From Prochlorococcus sp. AG-402-I23 (lineage in GTDB: Bacteria > Cyanobacteriota > Cyanobacteriia > PCC-6307 > Cyanobiaceae), in contig QCIB01000004.1 of the NCBI GenBank assembly GCA_003216915.1, positions 1-64,000 on the forward strand: DNA of 64,000 bases. Direction: 5' to 3'. The translations under genes and the position numbers were made by a program. Positions 37,237-47,471 of this stretch are shown here, one piece after another (positions within the stretch are counted from its first letter, which is position 1; every line of letters starts with the position of its first letter). Under the pieces are notes generated by a model, which saw nothing but the letters and a program-made list of their open reading frames with translations, ran no database searches and was not told the origin of the DNA.

Positions 37237-38352
37237 TTAACCTATATCTTTTTTATTTTGCCTTAATCTCAAAAACTCAGGAATACTAGCTCCTGATTCT
37301 TTATTGTCGGAATAATTATATAAGGGTTGATTAGATAATCTGTTTTTTATTCTTTGCTGGTTTAATGGTTGGGTTGTTTCAAATCCTGTAGCAATTACAG
37401 TAACTTGTATCTCCCCTTCCATTGCCTCATCGACCACTGCACCAACAATAATATTCGCTTCTTGATCAACAACATCATAAATAATTTCAGATGCAGAGGT
37501 CATGTCTTCTAAAGTCATGTCTTTGCCTCCAGTAATATTTATAACGCAGCCTTTAGCTCCATCAATTCTTGCTGCTTCTAATAAAGGACTATTCATTGCT
37601 GCCTGTGCTGCCTCTATAGCTCTTGATCTTCCTGAACCTATACCTATTCCGAGAAGTGCAGTGCCAGCCTCAGTCATAACTGATCTAACGTCTGCAAAAT
37701 CAACATTAACTAATCCCGGGCAAGTAATTATGTCACTAATGCCTTTGACTCCCATTCTTAGAACATCATCAGCATTCCTAAATGCTTCTTGAAGAGGAGC
37801 TCCTGCTATAACGTCTTTTAATCGATCATTTGGAATAACTATAAGAGTATCAACGTTTTCAGCTAGTCTTGCGATCCCCTCCTCTGCTTGACGCATTCTT
37901 CTTTTCCCTTCAAAAGAAAATGGTTTGGTTACTATGCCTACTGTTAGAGCCCCACTTTGTTTTGCTACTTCTGCAACAACTGGAGCAGCACCTGTACCAG
38001 TTCCTCCACCCATTCCAGCGGCTATAAAAACTAGATCAGATCCCTCTAAAGCTTGTTGAAGCTCTTCTTTGGATTCTTCGGCTGCCTTTTGTCCAATACT
38101 TGGATTCCCACCTGCACCTAAACCTCTAGTGAGGTTTTGTCCAAGTTGAACTCTACTTTCTGCAGAAGATTGCAGTAGGGCTTGTGCATCGGTATTGAGG
38201 ACTCTAAATGAAACACCTTCTAAATCACTATTTATCATTCTATTGACTGCATTACTGCCACCACCACCTACACCAATTACTTCAATTTTGGCGTTTTGGC
38301 TTGGAAGGATTTCTCTCGATTGATCAAAGTTTGGATTGTTACCGAAGCTCAT
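37237..38352 (-). CDS. ftsZ: cell division GTPase FtsZ
   Basis: Tubulin-like GTPase that forms the division ring. [13 protein letters not shown] (27-39) and the tubulin signature GGGTGTG (115-121) are intact, and the T7 region [11 protein letters not shown] is present. Length 371, with a short C-terminal linker ending in a conserved SIPEFLRLR peptide that would bind partners such as SepF/ZipN. ATG start at 38352. A 179-base gap separates it from ftsQ upstream, so ftsZ probably has its own promoter. Confidence 0.97.
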   Translation of the reverse strand: MSFGNNPNFDQSREILPSQNAKIEVIGVGGGGSNAVNRMINSDLEGVSFRVLNTDAQALLQSSAESRVQLGQNLTRGLGAGGNPSIGQKAAEESKEELQQALEGSDLVFIAAGMGGGTGTGAAPVVAEVAKQSGALTVGIVTKPFSFEGKRRMRQAEEGIARLAENVDTLIVIPNDRLKDVIAGAPLQEAFRNADDVLRMGVKGISDIITCPGLVNVDFADVRSVMTEAGTALLGIGIGSGRSRAIEAAQAAMNSPLLEAARIDGAKGCVINITGGKDMTLEDMTSASEIIYDVVDQEANIIVGAVVDEAMEGEIQVTVIATGFETTQPLNQQRIKNRLSNQPLYNYSDNKESGASIPEFLRLRQNKKDIG

Positions 38353-38531
38353 CTCTTAATAGGAATCTTTTACTAGTATTGGGTGCATTATGAACTTACT
38401 GCGCTCATATGTAGGAATTTGTTGAGGAAAATCCTAAAAATATTTATTTATTAAATATTTTGTTTTGAATGCAAAACCCATATCAACACTACAATAATTA
38501 AAAAAAATTACTCAAAATACTTTTTCAAATA

Positions 38532-39257
38532 TTAGGGTTTGAACACTTTTATTTTTGGTTTATCTGGATTAGTAAGATCAATATTATCTATTTTTTTTGA
38601 AAAGCTATTTTTCTTAAATTCATTTTTAAGATAATTGATTTTTTGAAATTGATTATTGATTAAATTTGTCTTAAATCCTAAGAATATTGTTTTTAAATCT
38701 TTTTCCTCAACAGTTAGAAACCCATCGGATGAAAAAGTTATTTTAATTATCTCTAATTCATAATTATCTATAGAAATAAAAATTTCAGATAATATTTTTT
38801 TAAATTTTTCTTTCCACCCAAAAACTTTTATGGTTAATTTATTCAAATTTTTTTCATCCACATTTTGTTTATTTATAAAAATTCCATCTTTATCAATAAA
38901 GCCTAATATTTTTTCGTCGTTTAATATTCTCTCACCGTAAGCTATTGGAGTTCTTGAATTAATATGAACTTTCAAACCAAAAGGAAATAGTTCTCTGCTT
39001 ACCGAAACATTCTTGAGAGATAAACTTTGTTTTAACTCTTTTTCTAGCAAATTAGTTTCAACAAAAATTAATCGGATAGGAAAATTTAAAGATGAATTTT
39101 TTATCACATCATTCTGCGAAAATAATTCACTACCATAAATCCTAATGTCCTGAGTATCAACTTTTTTGAGTGTTTTAATGCTTAATAAGCATGTTAAAAA
39201 TAAAAATGAAATTAGAAAAAAAAAGCTTCTATTTTTGATTACTTTTTTGTTTTTCAC
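38532..39257 (-). CDS. ftsQ: cell division protein FtsQ (DivIB-like)
   Basis: A 241-residue single-pass membrane protein: basic N-terminus, TM helix at about 12-29, then a POTRA-type domain (about 35-105, DIRIYGSELFSQNDVIKNSS) and the beta domain with PIAYGERI and GFIDKDGIFI. The order ddl - hypothetical - ftsQ - ftsZ on one strand resembles the dcw cluster. Its ATG overlaps the preceding gene by 4 bases. Sequence is weakly conserved, so the call rests on layout plus context. Confidence 0.85.
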   Translation of the reverse strand: MKNKKVIKNRSFFFLISFLFLTCLLSIKTLKKVDTQDIRIYGSELFSQNDVIKNSSLNFPIRLIFVETNLLEKELKQSLSLKNVSVSRELFPFGLKVHINSRTPIAYGERILNDEKILGFIDKDGIFINKQNVDEKNLNKLTIKVFGWKEKFKKILSEIFISIDNYELEIIKITFSSDGFLTVEEKDLKTIFLGFKTNLINNQFQKINYLKNEFKKNSFSKKIDNIDLTNPDKPKIKVFKP

Positions 39258-39664
39258 AAATCACATCGAGCTTTTTCCATCAGTTGGTCCATCCATTCCC
39301 TTGCTTGCTCTGCATCTGAAAATGGTACATCCATCTCTTTACCATCCCCTACTAATCTCAACCTGCACTTACCTTGAGATTCACTTGTTAGAGGAGCTTC
39401 ACCTGAAGTTAGTGCCATTAATTCAACTAATTCCAGTTTCTTGATCGTAAAACAATCTTTTTCTTCAAATTTACCAGCTTCAAATGCGCTCCATTTTAAC
39501 TCCCCATTTTTTAAAGACGCTGCACCTGAACTATCCAACTTGCACAGTTCAGAATCACTAGCCCAACTTCTAAAAAGATTTTGTCTTCTTCTTTCTAACC
39601 ATCCAAGTGCAGTTAATAAAATGAAGATTAAAAGTAATGGTAACCAAAGTAGTCCATGCAACAT
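39254..39664 (-). CDS. hypothetical cyanobacterial membrane protein between ddl and ftsQ
   Basis: A 136-residue protein with one N-terminal TM helix (LLWLPLLLIFILLTALGWL) and a soluble part (about 25-136) containing GELKWSAFEAGKF and a C-terminal DAEQAREWMDQLM helix. Not a named family to me. Tight placement (10 bases after ddl, ATGA overlap with ftsQ) suggests a role in envelope or division. Confidence 0.75.
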   Translation of the reverse strand: MLHGLLWLPLLLIFILLTALGWLERRRQNLFRSWASDSELCKLDSSGAASLKNGELKWSAFEAGKFEEKDCFTIKKLELVELMALTSGEAPLTSESQGKCRLRLVGDGKEMDVPFSDAEQAREWMDQLMEKARCDL

Positions 39665-39674
39665 TTGATTTAAA

Positions 39675-40742
39675 TTACAAATCTAAAGATATATCTACCA
39701 GTTTAGCCACAAGTTGTTCAATTTTTAAACCTGAAGCTTCCCAAAGCATTGGAAACATACTGTTTTTTGTAAAACCAGGAATTGTATTTATTTCATTTAG
39801 TAAAATTTTATTTGAAGATTTTTCTAAAAAGAAATCTACTCTTGCAAAACCGAAAATATTTAGTGCTCTACAACTTTTAATAGCAATTTCTTTAATTTCT
39901 TTTGTGATTTTAGAATCTATTTCGGCTGGGATAATTATTTTATTATTTGAGTGATATTTTGAATCGTAATCATACCAATCACTTTCGTAATTTACCTCGC
40001 CTATCTCAGAGGTTAAGAGTTTTGAATTACCAATTATTCCGCATTCAATCTCCCTTACCTCTAAACCTTCCTCTACTAAGATTCTTGGATCTATTTCCCG
40101 AGCCTTTTCTAATGCTAGTAATATTTCCGATTCATTTTTGACTTTGGAGATGCCAAGAGATGATCCAGAGTTCGATGGTTTAACAAAAACAGGAAATTTT
40201 AATTTTTTTAAAATTTCATTAATTATTTTATTTTTTACTTGCTTATCGTTGAGATCTTCATTTTGAAAAACTAGATAATTAACTTGTGGAAGTTTAAGAT
40301 TTGAGAAAATTGTTTTCATCAATATTTTATCCATTCCAAGTGCAGAGCCAATAATTCCGCACCCGACTAAAGGTTTCTTTGTAAATCTAATTAAGCCATG
40401 AATTGATCCGTCTTCACCATTAAATCCATGTAAAAGAGGAAACCAAACATCAATATTTTGAAATTCAATTCCGTCAAGGAAGTTAATTTTTTCTTGATTA
40501 AAAATTTCTTGTTTTTTTGTTTTATAGTTTTCAATTTCACCAATTAGGATTTTTTCTGAAATATCACTATCAAGCCAATCTCCATATTTGTTTATGTAAA
40601 AGGCTTTAACTGTAAAGCGTTCTTTGTTTATTTCTGCATTAAATGCCTGAAAAACTGTTTTTGCAGACGATATCGATACTTCATGTTCATTGGAATGCCC
40701 GCCAAATATTAACCCAATACATTTTTTCTTTCCCCCGATCAT
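39675..40742 (-). CDS. ddl: D-alanine-D-alanine ligase
   Basis: ATP-grasp ligase making the D-Ala-D-Ala dipeptide of peptidoglycan. LIFGGHSNEHEVSISSA at the N-terminus, PLLHGFNGEDGSIHGL, FVKPSNSGSSLGISKV (P-loop region) and LNEINTIPGFT (metal ligands) are all present. Length 355. ATG start at 40742, 12 bases after miaB. First of the ddl - hypothetical - ftsQ run. Confidence 0.96.
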   Translation of the reverse strand: MIGGKKKCIGLIFGGHSNEHEVSISSAKTVFQAFNAEINKERFTVKAFYINKYGDWLDSDISEKILIGEIENYKTKKQEIFNQEKINFLDGIEFQNIDVWFPLLHGFNGEDGSIHGLIRFTKKPLVGCGIIGSALGMDKILMKTIFSNLKLPQVNYLVFQNEDLNDKQVKNKIINEILKKLKFPVFVKPSNSGSSLGISKVKNESEILLALEKAREIDPRILVEEGLEVREIECGIIGNSKLLTSEIGEVNYESDWYDYDSKYHSNNKIIIPAEIDSKITKEIKEIAIKSCRALNIFGFARVDFFLEKSSNKILLNEINTIPGFTKNSMFPMLWEASGLKIEQLVAKLVDISLDL

Positions 40743-40754
40743 TTAAAAAAAAAT

Positions 40755-42149
40755 TTATAAAAACAGTTCTCCTGTTAAAGAAAAAGGTCTTGCTTCATTT
40801 ATTCTGACATTTATCTCATCTCCCAACGAAAAATTAAAGTTAATGTTTTTGGGAATCTCTACGAAAGTTAATCTATTTGTTCTAGTTCTACCCATAATTT
40901 GAGAGGAATTTTTTGGATTTAAACCCTCAATTAAAACGCTTTCGATATTATTAATATATCTTTGATTTCTACTCCTAGCAGTTTTCTCGACCAAATCATT
41001 AATTTCCTGTAATCTAGCTTTTTTTAACTCTTCCGAAAGTTGATTCGTCCAAACTGCTGCAGGCGTATTTGGTCTTGGAGAGTATGCTGCTGTATTCACC
41101 TGATCAAAGCCAATTTCTGATATTAGCTTTAATGTATCTTGATATTGTTGCTCGGTTTCTCCTGGGAAAGCAACTATCGCGTCAGCTGTGATTGATGCAT
41201 TTGGCATTAATGACCTTATGTTCTCGATAATATTTTTATACTTTTTAATAGAATATCCTCTGGACATTTGCTTTAAAATTTCATCATTTCCACTTTGGAA
41301 GGGGATATGGAAATGTTCACAGACTTTATCGAGTTCATAACAAGCTTGAATCAACCTTTTTGAAAAATATCTTGGATGACTAGTAGCAAATCTTATTCTG
41401 CGAATGCCTTTAACATCATGAATAAAATACAAAAGATCAGTTAGGGTATTCTCTTTTCTCCCCTCTTTTGTAGTTCCTGGAAGGTCTCTACCATAAGCAT
41501 CAATGTTCTGACCCAAAAGAGTAATTTCTTTAAAATTATCATCAGCTAATTTTTGGATCTCACTTTTTATCGCATTTGGATATCTTGATTGCTCTTTTCC
41601 TCTGACAGAGGGGACTACACAATATGAACACCTTTCATTACATCCATAGATGATATTAACCCAACCACAAATAGAGCTTTCTCTTCTGGCACTTGTTATA
41701 TCTTCAGAAATGAAGGTTTCTTCTGTAGCAGCAACTTGATTTCCTAAATCAACTTTCCCCAGAAGATTCTCAAGGTTATTTACATGTTGAGGGCCCATTA
41801 CTAGGTCAAGTTCTGGGACTCTTCTTAGTAGGGATTCTCCCTCTTGCTGAGCAAGACAACCTGCAACAACAAGTTTTAAGCTAGGTGTTTTGTGCTTTCT
41901 TTTTGCTTGTCTTCCTAGAAAGCTATAAACTTTTTGCTCTGCATTATCTCTAATAGTGCATGTATTGTATAAGACCAAATCGGCATTTAATTCATTATCT
42001 GCTCTGATGTATCCCATTTTCTCTAATGTCCCAGCCATCCTCTCAGAATCAGCCTTGTTCATTTGGCATCCAAATGTGGTTATCCAATAACTGCCAGTAG
42101 TTGAATTCTTTTGAGTTTTTTTTTCGTCTGATTTTGTTTTTGTTAGCAC
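40755..42149 (-). CDS. miaB: tRNA-2-methylthio-N6-dimethylallyladenosine synthase
   Basis: Methylthiotransferase making ms2i6A37 in tRNAs. The N-terminal cluster cysteines are C28, C64 and C98; the radical SAM motif CNERCSYC gives C170, C174 and C177; a TRAM-like domain closes the protein. Length 464. ATG start at 42149. tRNA-His lies 72 bases upstream on the same strand, so it may share a transcript. Confidence 0.96.
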   Translation of the reverse strand: MLTKTKSDEKKTQKNSTTGSYWITTFGCQMNKADSERMAGTLEKMGYIRADNELNADLVLYNTCTIRDNAEQKVYSFLGRQAKRKHKTPSLKLVVAGCLAQQEGESLLRRVPELDLVMGPQHVNNLENLLGKVDLGNQVAATEETFISEDITSARRESSICGWVNIIYGCNERCSYCVVPSVRGKEQSRYPNAIKSEIQKLADDNFKEITLLGQNIDAYGRDLPGTTKEGRKENTLTDLLYFIHDVKGIRRIRFATSHPRYFSKRLIQACYELDKVCEHFHIPFQSGNDEILKQMSRGYSIKKYKNIIENIRSLMPNASITADAIVAFPGETEQQYQDTLKLISEIGFDQVNTAAYSPRPNTPAAVWTNQLSEELKKARLQEINDLVEKTARSRNQRYINNIESVLIEGLNPKNSSQIMGRTRTNRLTFVEIPKNINFNFSLGDEINVRINEARPFSLTGELFL

Positions 42150-42221
42150 TTTGCTAGGGATTTTTTATGATTCTTTAATTCAAAATTACAAGTTAAATAA
42201 TTTTGCTGCAATATTTTTGAG

Positions 42222-42295
42222 GGCGAGCGAGGGGATTCGAACCCCCGAATAGCGGCGCCACAAGCCGCTGCCTTAACCACTTGGCGACGCCCGCC
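42222..42295 (-). tRNA. tRNA-His (anticodon GUG)
   Basis: On the minus strand, acceptor GCGGGCG pairs with CGCTCGC (one G-U), anticodon stem GCGGC/GCCGC encloses TTGTGGC with anticodon GTG, and the T-loop is TTCGAAT. An additional 5' G opposite C73 is encoded, the G-1 identity element of tRNA-His, giving 74 nt. CCA is not encoded. Confidence 0.95.
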
Positions 42296-42423
42296 TCACA
42301 TTTATAAATTTAACAACTCAAGGGTAATTTTTCATAGTTATTTTTATCTTTTAGAAAAATTTGAATTATTTTCTAATTCAGTAAAGTTTTCTTATGATTT
42401 AAAATAGAAGAAAATTTAAAAAT

Positions 42424-43659
42424 TTGAGTAATTCCGGCACAGCTGAGGTTCTTATTCCCAGAAGTCTTTGTTTAATAGAAGACTTAGATAACCTCATTAT
42501 CGATGTAGAGGATTTATGTTCAGTATCCATTAGTTGGGAGGATGGATTTGTTTCTGAGTTAAAGCCTTTAAAAAATAAAATTATAAAACCAAAAAATATT
42601 TTATTCCCAAGATTTGTTGAAACGCATTCGCATTTTGATAAATCTTTTACATGGACAGACTTTCCTAATCTGGAATCAAACTATGGAGGTGCATTATCAG
42701 TAAATCTTGAAGAACATAAAAATAGAACTACATATAAGGTTCTTGAAAGAGTTGAGAAATCATTAAAACTTGCCATACAAAATGGATACCGAGCAATTAG
42801 AAGTCATATTGATACATACAAAGGTCAATCTATTGATATTTGGATTGAACTATTTAAATTACAAAAAAAATTTTCATCTGAGTTGACTTTACAATACGTT
42901 GCTTTAGCTCCATTGGAATTCTGGGATACAAATGATGGAGAAGATTTGGCAAAAATATTTTCCTCTAATGAAGGCATTTTAGGAGGTGTTATTGTACCCC
43001 CGTTCAATAAAAAAGATACAAGCAAATTTCTAGCAAAGATGCTTCTTCTTGCTAGTAAATTTAAATTAGAAATTGATTTGCATATAGATGAATCAATTAT
43101 TGAACCTGGAGCGGGAATAAAAGTTTTATTAGAAACAATCGAAAATTTAAATATTAATAGTATTCCGATTACTTGTAGTCATTTGAGTAGTCTTATTTCT
43201 CTAAGTAATAGAGAGATTTTAAATTTAGGAGAAAAAATGGCTGAGAAAAATATTAAGGTTATTGCCTTACCCCTAACAAATTTTTGGCTGCTCAATCGAA
43301 GTAATAAAACTACTTCATTAAAAAGACCAGTAGCGCCAATAAAGCAATTACAAAAATCACATGTGGATGTATCTCTTGGTAGTGATAATGTTCAAGACCC
43401 TTGGTACCCATTTGGTAATTTTGACCCTTTTTATACGTTGTCTTGTTCGATGCCTATGCTTCAATTAAATCCCTGGGAGAGAATGACTCTATCTTCTATT
43501 TTTTTAGCTCCAAGCAGATTATTAAATTTAAAATGGGATGGTTTAATTAAAAAAGGTTGCCCTGCTGATTTTGTTATTTTAGATGCACAAAGATGGGCAG
43601 ATGTTTTTTCGAGCAATTTAAAGAGAAAAGTATTTATAAACGGTGATTTATATTGCTAA
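42424..43659 (+). CDS. cytosine deaminase-like amidohydrolase (CodA family)
   Basis: A 411-residue amidohydrolase-fold enzyme. Metal and catalytic residues follow CodA: H68 and H70 in ETHSHFDKSF, H220 and E223 in LHIDES, H253 in TCSHLSS, and D321 in GSDNVQDPWYPFG, close to CodA's HDDVFDPWYPLG but with Ser for its first His. It may therefore deaminate cytosine or a related heterocycle; the substrate is not certain. The start is TTG at 42424. The FAD oxidase gene begins 38 bases later, and the two look like one unit. Confidence 0.8.
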   Translation: MSNSGTAEVLIPRSLCLIEDLDNLIIDVEDLCSVSISWEDGFVSELKPLKNKIIKPKNILFPRFVETHSHFDKSFTWTDFPNLESNYGGALSVNLEEHKNRTTYKVLERVEKSLKLAIQNGYRAIRSHIDTYKGQSIDIWIELFKLQKKFSSELTLQYVALAPLEFWDTNDGEDLAKIFSSNEGILGGVIVPPFNKKDTSKFLAKMLLLASKFKLEIDLHIDESIIEPGAGIKVLLETIENLNINSIPITCSHLSSLISLSNREILNLGEKMAEKNIKVIALPLTNFWLLNRSNKTTSLKRPVAPIKQLQKSHVDVSLGSDNVQDPWYPFGNFDPFYTLSCSMPMLQLNPWERMTLSSIFLAPSRLLNLKWDGLIKKGCPADFVILDAQRWADVFSSNLKRKVFINGDLYC

Positions 43660-43697
43660 TTGGCTAATTTATATACAAAGCATAAAAATTTTTTTTA

Positions 43698-45050
43698 ATG
43701 ATATCAAAACTTAAATTTATAGACAAATTTAGAGAAGTCAAAAACTTAGAGATCATTGAAAATAAATCCGATGTAAAAAGACTTTCAAAAGATTTTTATA
43801 ACTACTCTCCAATCCTTACTGAAAAATTAGACGAATGTATTGCTGATTTGGTTGTAAGACCTAGTGATCACAAAGCGGTAAAGGAAGTAGCAGAAATTTG
43901 TTGGGAATTATCTATCCCACTTACTTTAAGGGGTTCAGGTACAGGTAATTATGGACAAGCTGTCCCATTATTTAAAGGAGTTGTAATGCAGATGAGTCAA
44001 TTTAATAAGTTAGAAGAATTTTATCCAGATACAGGCTTTGTAAAAGTACAGTCTGGCTGTATTATGGGAGATTTGAATAAACAATTAGAGAAATATGGGA
44101 GGGAATTGAGGTTACTTCCTAGTACTTGGAAAACTGCAACAATTGGAGGTTTTATTGCAGGTGGATCAGGAGGTATTGGTTCCATTAGGTGGGGATTTTT
44201 AAGAGATCCAGGAAATCTTATAGGTTTAGAGGCAGTAACGATGAATGAAAAACCTGCATTATTAAAATTTGATGCTGAAGAATCTGAACCTCTAAATCAT
44301 GCTTATGGGACTAATGGAATAATTACTTCTCTATTACTTGCTACTGATATCAAACGTAAGTGGTACTCAATAGTTATCGACTGTATTGAATTTGAAAAAA
44401 CAATAGAAATATTAAAAACTCTTACTAGCGCAGCAATTAATCTGAAATTAGGAGCAATTCTTGAAGAAGAAATTGTAGATCAAATGCCAAAATGGTTTAA
44501 AAGTAAATCTAGAAGTCACAAGATATTAATTCAATCTACTCTTGGAGGAATAAAAACCATCGAGCTAATTTGTAAAAAATTTAAAGTTGAATCTACCCTA
44601 CTTGGGGAAGAAGAAAAGCTTGTGAATGGAATTTCTGAAGTCGTATGGAATCATACAACTCTTCATATGAGGTCTAGGGATAAAAATTGGACATATTTAC
44701 AGATGCTTTTGCCACTTAATAATGAACTAGAATTAATTAATTTTTTGAGAAAGAAATGGGGTAAAAAAGTTCTTTGGCATTTAGAGGCAGTTTCTCAACA
44801 AGGATCACCGCGATTAGCGGCTTTGCCTGTATTAAAGTGGAATGGGGCAGAAGAATTAAATGAAATAATGGAAGATTGCAAGAAACTTGGTGCTTTTATT
44901 TTTAATCCTCATGTTTTAACAGTTGAAGGCGGAGGTCTCGGAGTTGTGGATGCAGATCAAGTAAAAGCGAAATTAAGATTTGATCCTAAAGGGCTATTAA
45001 ATCCAGGAAAATTGGAAGGTTGGGAAGTAAAAGAACAATTTATAGTTTAA
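43698..45050 (+). CDS. FAD-linked oxidase (GlcD/VAO-PCMH family)
   Basis: A 450-residue flavoprotein with a PCMH-type FAD domain: RPSDHKAVKEVAE, RGSGTGNYGQAVP (pyrophosphate loop), LLPSTWKTATIGGFIAGGSGGIGS and YGTNGIITSLLLAT. The C-terminus ends FDPKGLLNPGKL, as in GlcD-type enzymes. The substrate is probably a hydroxy acid, by family. ATG start at 43698. It follows the CodA-like gene, perhaps as a second catabolic step. It converges with folC with a 4-base overlap. Confidence 0.82.
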   Translation: MISKLKFIDKFREVKNLEIIENKSDVKRLSKDFYNYSPILTEKLDECIADLVVRPSDHKAVKEVAEICWELSIPLTLRGSGTGNYGQAVPLFKGVVMQMSQFNKLEEFYPDTGFVKVQSGCIMGDLNKQLEKYGRELRLLPSTWKTATIGGFIAGGSGGIGSIRWGFLRDPGNLIGLEAVTMNEKPALLKFDAEESEPLNHAYGTNGIITSLLLATDIKRKWYSIVIDCIEFEKTIEILKTLTSAAINLKLGAILEEEIVDQMPKWFKSKSRSHKILIQSTLGGIKTIELICKKFKVESTLLGEEEKLVNGISEVVWNHTTLHMRSRDKNWTYLQMLLPLNNELELINFLRKKWGKKVLWHLEAVSQQGSPRLAALPVLKWNGAEELNEIMEDCKKLGAFIFNPHVLTVEGGGLGVVDADQVKAKLRFDPKGLLNPGKLEGWEVKEQFIV

Positions 45051-46279
45051 CATTTTTCTTTATTCGCAAATTTAATAAATTCAGCAACTAAAAAAATAGA
45101 ACCTGTTAGAACAGGATGATTAGGTGGCCATTTTTCTAGGGAAAATAAATACTCAATGGCAAGTTCAAATGTTTTAAATTCAATTGTTTTTTGAAAGTCA
45201 ATTTCTTTAATCTGAGAGAGATCATTTAATTGCCAACTAGGTTGGTTTGGAACTGGCACAAGTAATAAGCGATCATTTTTCTTTAGAAGTGTTTTTAATA
45301 TTGCGTAAATATCTTTTTGTCTTTGGACACCTAAAATCCAATAAATTCCTTTATCTTCATTCTCCCATTTGCTTCGCTCATTAGAGAGTGCTTTTGCAGC
45401 AGGATAATTATGCGCACAATCTACAAGAATTTCTTTGTTGAAATAATTTATTATTTCTAGCCTTCCGTTCCAAGTTGTCCTTTTAAGACCTTCAGATATG
45501 TGCTTTTCTTTTATATTAAATCCCAAATTATTCAACGCTTCAATTGCTCCAACAGCTACCGAAGCATTTTGCTTTTGAAAAATGCCTTTTAATCCAAGCT
45601 CATAGCTGTTTGAAATTGAATCTTTCCAAATAATTTCTGCTCCTACCTCTTTAACTTTTTTGGTTATTAAATTTTCAACTTGACTATTTTGATTGCATGA
45701 GATGACAATTGAGTTTTTTTCAATAACTGCTAATTTTTCTTCGGCAATTTTTTCAATCGTATCTCCAAGAAATTCTTTATGGTCTAAGCCAATATTCCCA
45801 ATAGCAATGATTGGTCTAAATTTATGGGCTGTTGTCGCGTCTAATCGTCCCCCTAAGCCAGCTTCAAGAATGAGTAATTCAACTTTTTTATGGTCAAAAA
45901 AATTTAGTGCGCAGCAAATGATTTTTTCAAAAGGAGTTAATTCAAATGTTGAAAAATTTTTTTCTATTAATCTATAGATTTTTTCAAAATCAGTTTTATT
46001 AATATTTTTTTTATTAACTCTAATCCTCTCGCATACATCCAAAAGATGAGGAGATGTCGTTACACCGAAATTCCTTTTAGCTTCAAAAAGTATACTTTCT
46101 AAATATGCCGCGATTGATCCTTTTCCATTGGTTCCAATAATCTGTATCGCAGGGATATTCTCGCAAGGATTACCAAGTTCTTGAAGTGCTTTTTTAATTC
46201 TTGATAAACCTAACTTGATATTTTCCCTTTCATATTTAGGAGATAATAATTCAAAAATTTTTAAATTTGCATTTTTCAA
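45047..46279 (-). CDS. folC: folylpolyglutamate/dihydrofolate synthase
   Basis: Mur-ligase-like enzyme that adds glutamate to folates and may make dihydrofolate. The P-loop GTNGKGS (49-55), TSPHLLDVCERIRVN and EAGLGGRLDATT are present, with ILVDCAHNYPAA in the C-terminal domain. Length 410. It is immediately downstream of argD (11 bases) on the same strand. Confidence 0.95.
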   Translation of the reverse strand: MKNANLKIFELLSPKYERENIKLGLSRIKKALQELGNPCENIPAIQIIGTNGKGSIAAYLESILFEAKRNFGVTTSPHLLDVCERIRVNKKNINKTDFEKIYRLIEKNFSTFELTPFEKIICCALNFFDHKKVELLILEAGLGGRLDATTAHKFRPIIAIGNIGLDHKEFLGDTIEKIAEEKLAVIEKNSIVISCNQNSQVENLITKKVKEVGAEIIWKDSISNSYELGLKGIFQKQNASVAVGAIEALNNLGFNIKEKHISEGLKRTTWNGRLEIINYFNKEILVDCAHNYPAAKALSNERSKWENEDKGIYWILGVQRQKDIYAILKTLLKKNDRLLLVPVPNQPSWQLNDLSQIKEIDFQKTIEFKTFELAIEYLFSLEKWPPNHPVLTGSIFLVAEFIKFANKEKC

Positions 46280-46290
46280 AATTTAAATTG

Positions 46291-47466
46291 CTATAACTCT
46301 TCAAAAATTGAATTTAGCTTATCCAAAAGAATAATAATTTCTCTTCGAGATATAACTAATGGTGGGACAATCCTTACAACATTTCCTCCTGCAGGAACTA
46401 CCAGTAATCCTTTATCAAAAGCTTTTAATGTAATTTTTTTTGCATCAGTATAATCATTATTGATCACAAGACCTTGTATTAAACCTAAACCTCTTTTCCC
46501 GCTAATAATATTTGGAAATTTTTTTGACAATTCTTCAAACCCAGCACTTAATTGTTCCCCTCTTAGATAAACATTATTGATAATATTTCTTCTATTTATT
46601 TCTTCTAATACAGTTAGGGCAGCTTTACAGGCGAATGGGTTCCCTCCAAAAGTGCTTGCATGATCTCCTGGAGAAAAAATGTTGGCTTTTTCTTTTACCA
46701 ATAATGCTCCAATTGCATGACCTCCTCCTAATCCTTTAGCAAGGGTGAATCCATCAGGTTCAATTCCTAAATTCTCATAACCCCACATTTTCCCAGTTCG
46801 ACCTACTCCACTTTGGACCTCATCTAAAATGAGAAGAGAATTATATTTATCACATATATCTCTCAGGCTTTTAAAAAATATTTTACTTCCAGGAATTACT
46901 CCGCCTTCTCCTTGTATTGGTTCAACTAAAACGCCGGAAATTTTTTGATTATTATTTTCACACTCTTCAAATAATTTTTGTACCGAATCAAAATTGTTAA
47001 ATTTAAAAAATTTGAACCCTTTAATCATTGGTTCGAAACCTTTTTGATATTTGGGCTGTCCAGTAGCACTCAAGGCAGCCAGCGTCCTTCCATGAAAGCT
47101 TGATTCTGCTGCGAGAATAATTGATTCTTTACCTATATTTGTTGTATTACCATATTTTTTAATTAATTTAATTGCTGATTCATTTGCTTCCGCACCACTA
47201 TTGCAGAAGAAGACGTTTTTAGCACAACTCATATTCGTTAAAGTTCTGCTTAATTGTTCTTGTTCTTCAATGTTGTAGAGATTGGAAATGTGCTGAATCT
47301 TTTTTAGTTGAGTTGATAACCTTCTTCTTAAAACTCTGTCGCTATGTCCAAGACTACAAGTCGCTATACCAGCGACTGCATCAAGATACTTTTTACCTTT
47401 TTTGTCCCATAGCCAACAACCTTTTCCTTTTTTGAAAGATATATCGAATCGACTATAGGTATTCAT
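46291..47466 (-). CDS. argD: acetylornithine aminotransferase
   Basis: PLP enzyme of arginine synthesis, 391 residues from ATG 47466. FCNSGAEANESAIKL, SFHGRTLAALSATG and LILDEVQSGVGRTG are class III aminotransferase motifs; the PLP lysine is in FTLAKGLGGG. The frame continues upstream to 47547, but those 27 codons are the tRNA-Leu gene read as protein, so that start is rejected. The ATG lies only 5 bases after the tRNA 3' end, so tRNA maturation would leave almost no leader on this mRNA. Confidence 0.94.
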   Translation of the reverse strand: MNTYSRFDISFKKGKGCWLWDKKGKKYLDAVAGIATCSLGHSDRVLRRRLSTQLKKIQHISNLYNIEEQEQLSRTLTNMSCAKNVFFCNSGAEANESAIKLIKKYGNTTNIGKESIILAAESSFHGRTLAALSATGQPKYQKGFEPMIKGFKFFKFNNFDSVQKLFEECENNNQKISGVLVEPIQGEGGVIPGSKIFFKSLRDICDKYNSLLILDEVQSGVGRTGKMWGYENLGIEPDGFTLAKGLGGGHAIGALLVKEKANIFSPGDHASTFGGNPFACKAALTVLEEINRRNIINNVYLRGEQLSAGFEELSKKFPNIISGKRGLGLIQGLVINNDYTDAKKITLKAFDKGLLVVPAGGNVVRIVPPLVISRREIIILLDKLNSIFEEL

Positions 47467-47471
47467 CAAAG

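Noticed and set aside
42350-42377. TTAGAAAA...TTTTCTAA inverted repeat before the CodA-like gene as an operator
   Set aside because: AT-rich and easily found by chance in this base composition.
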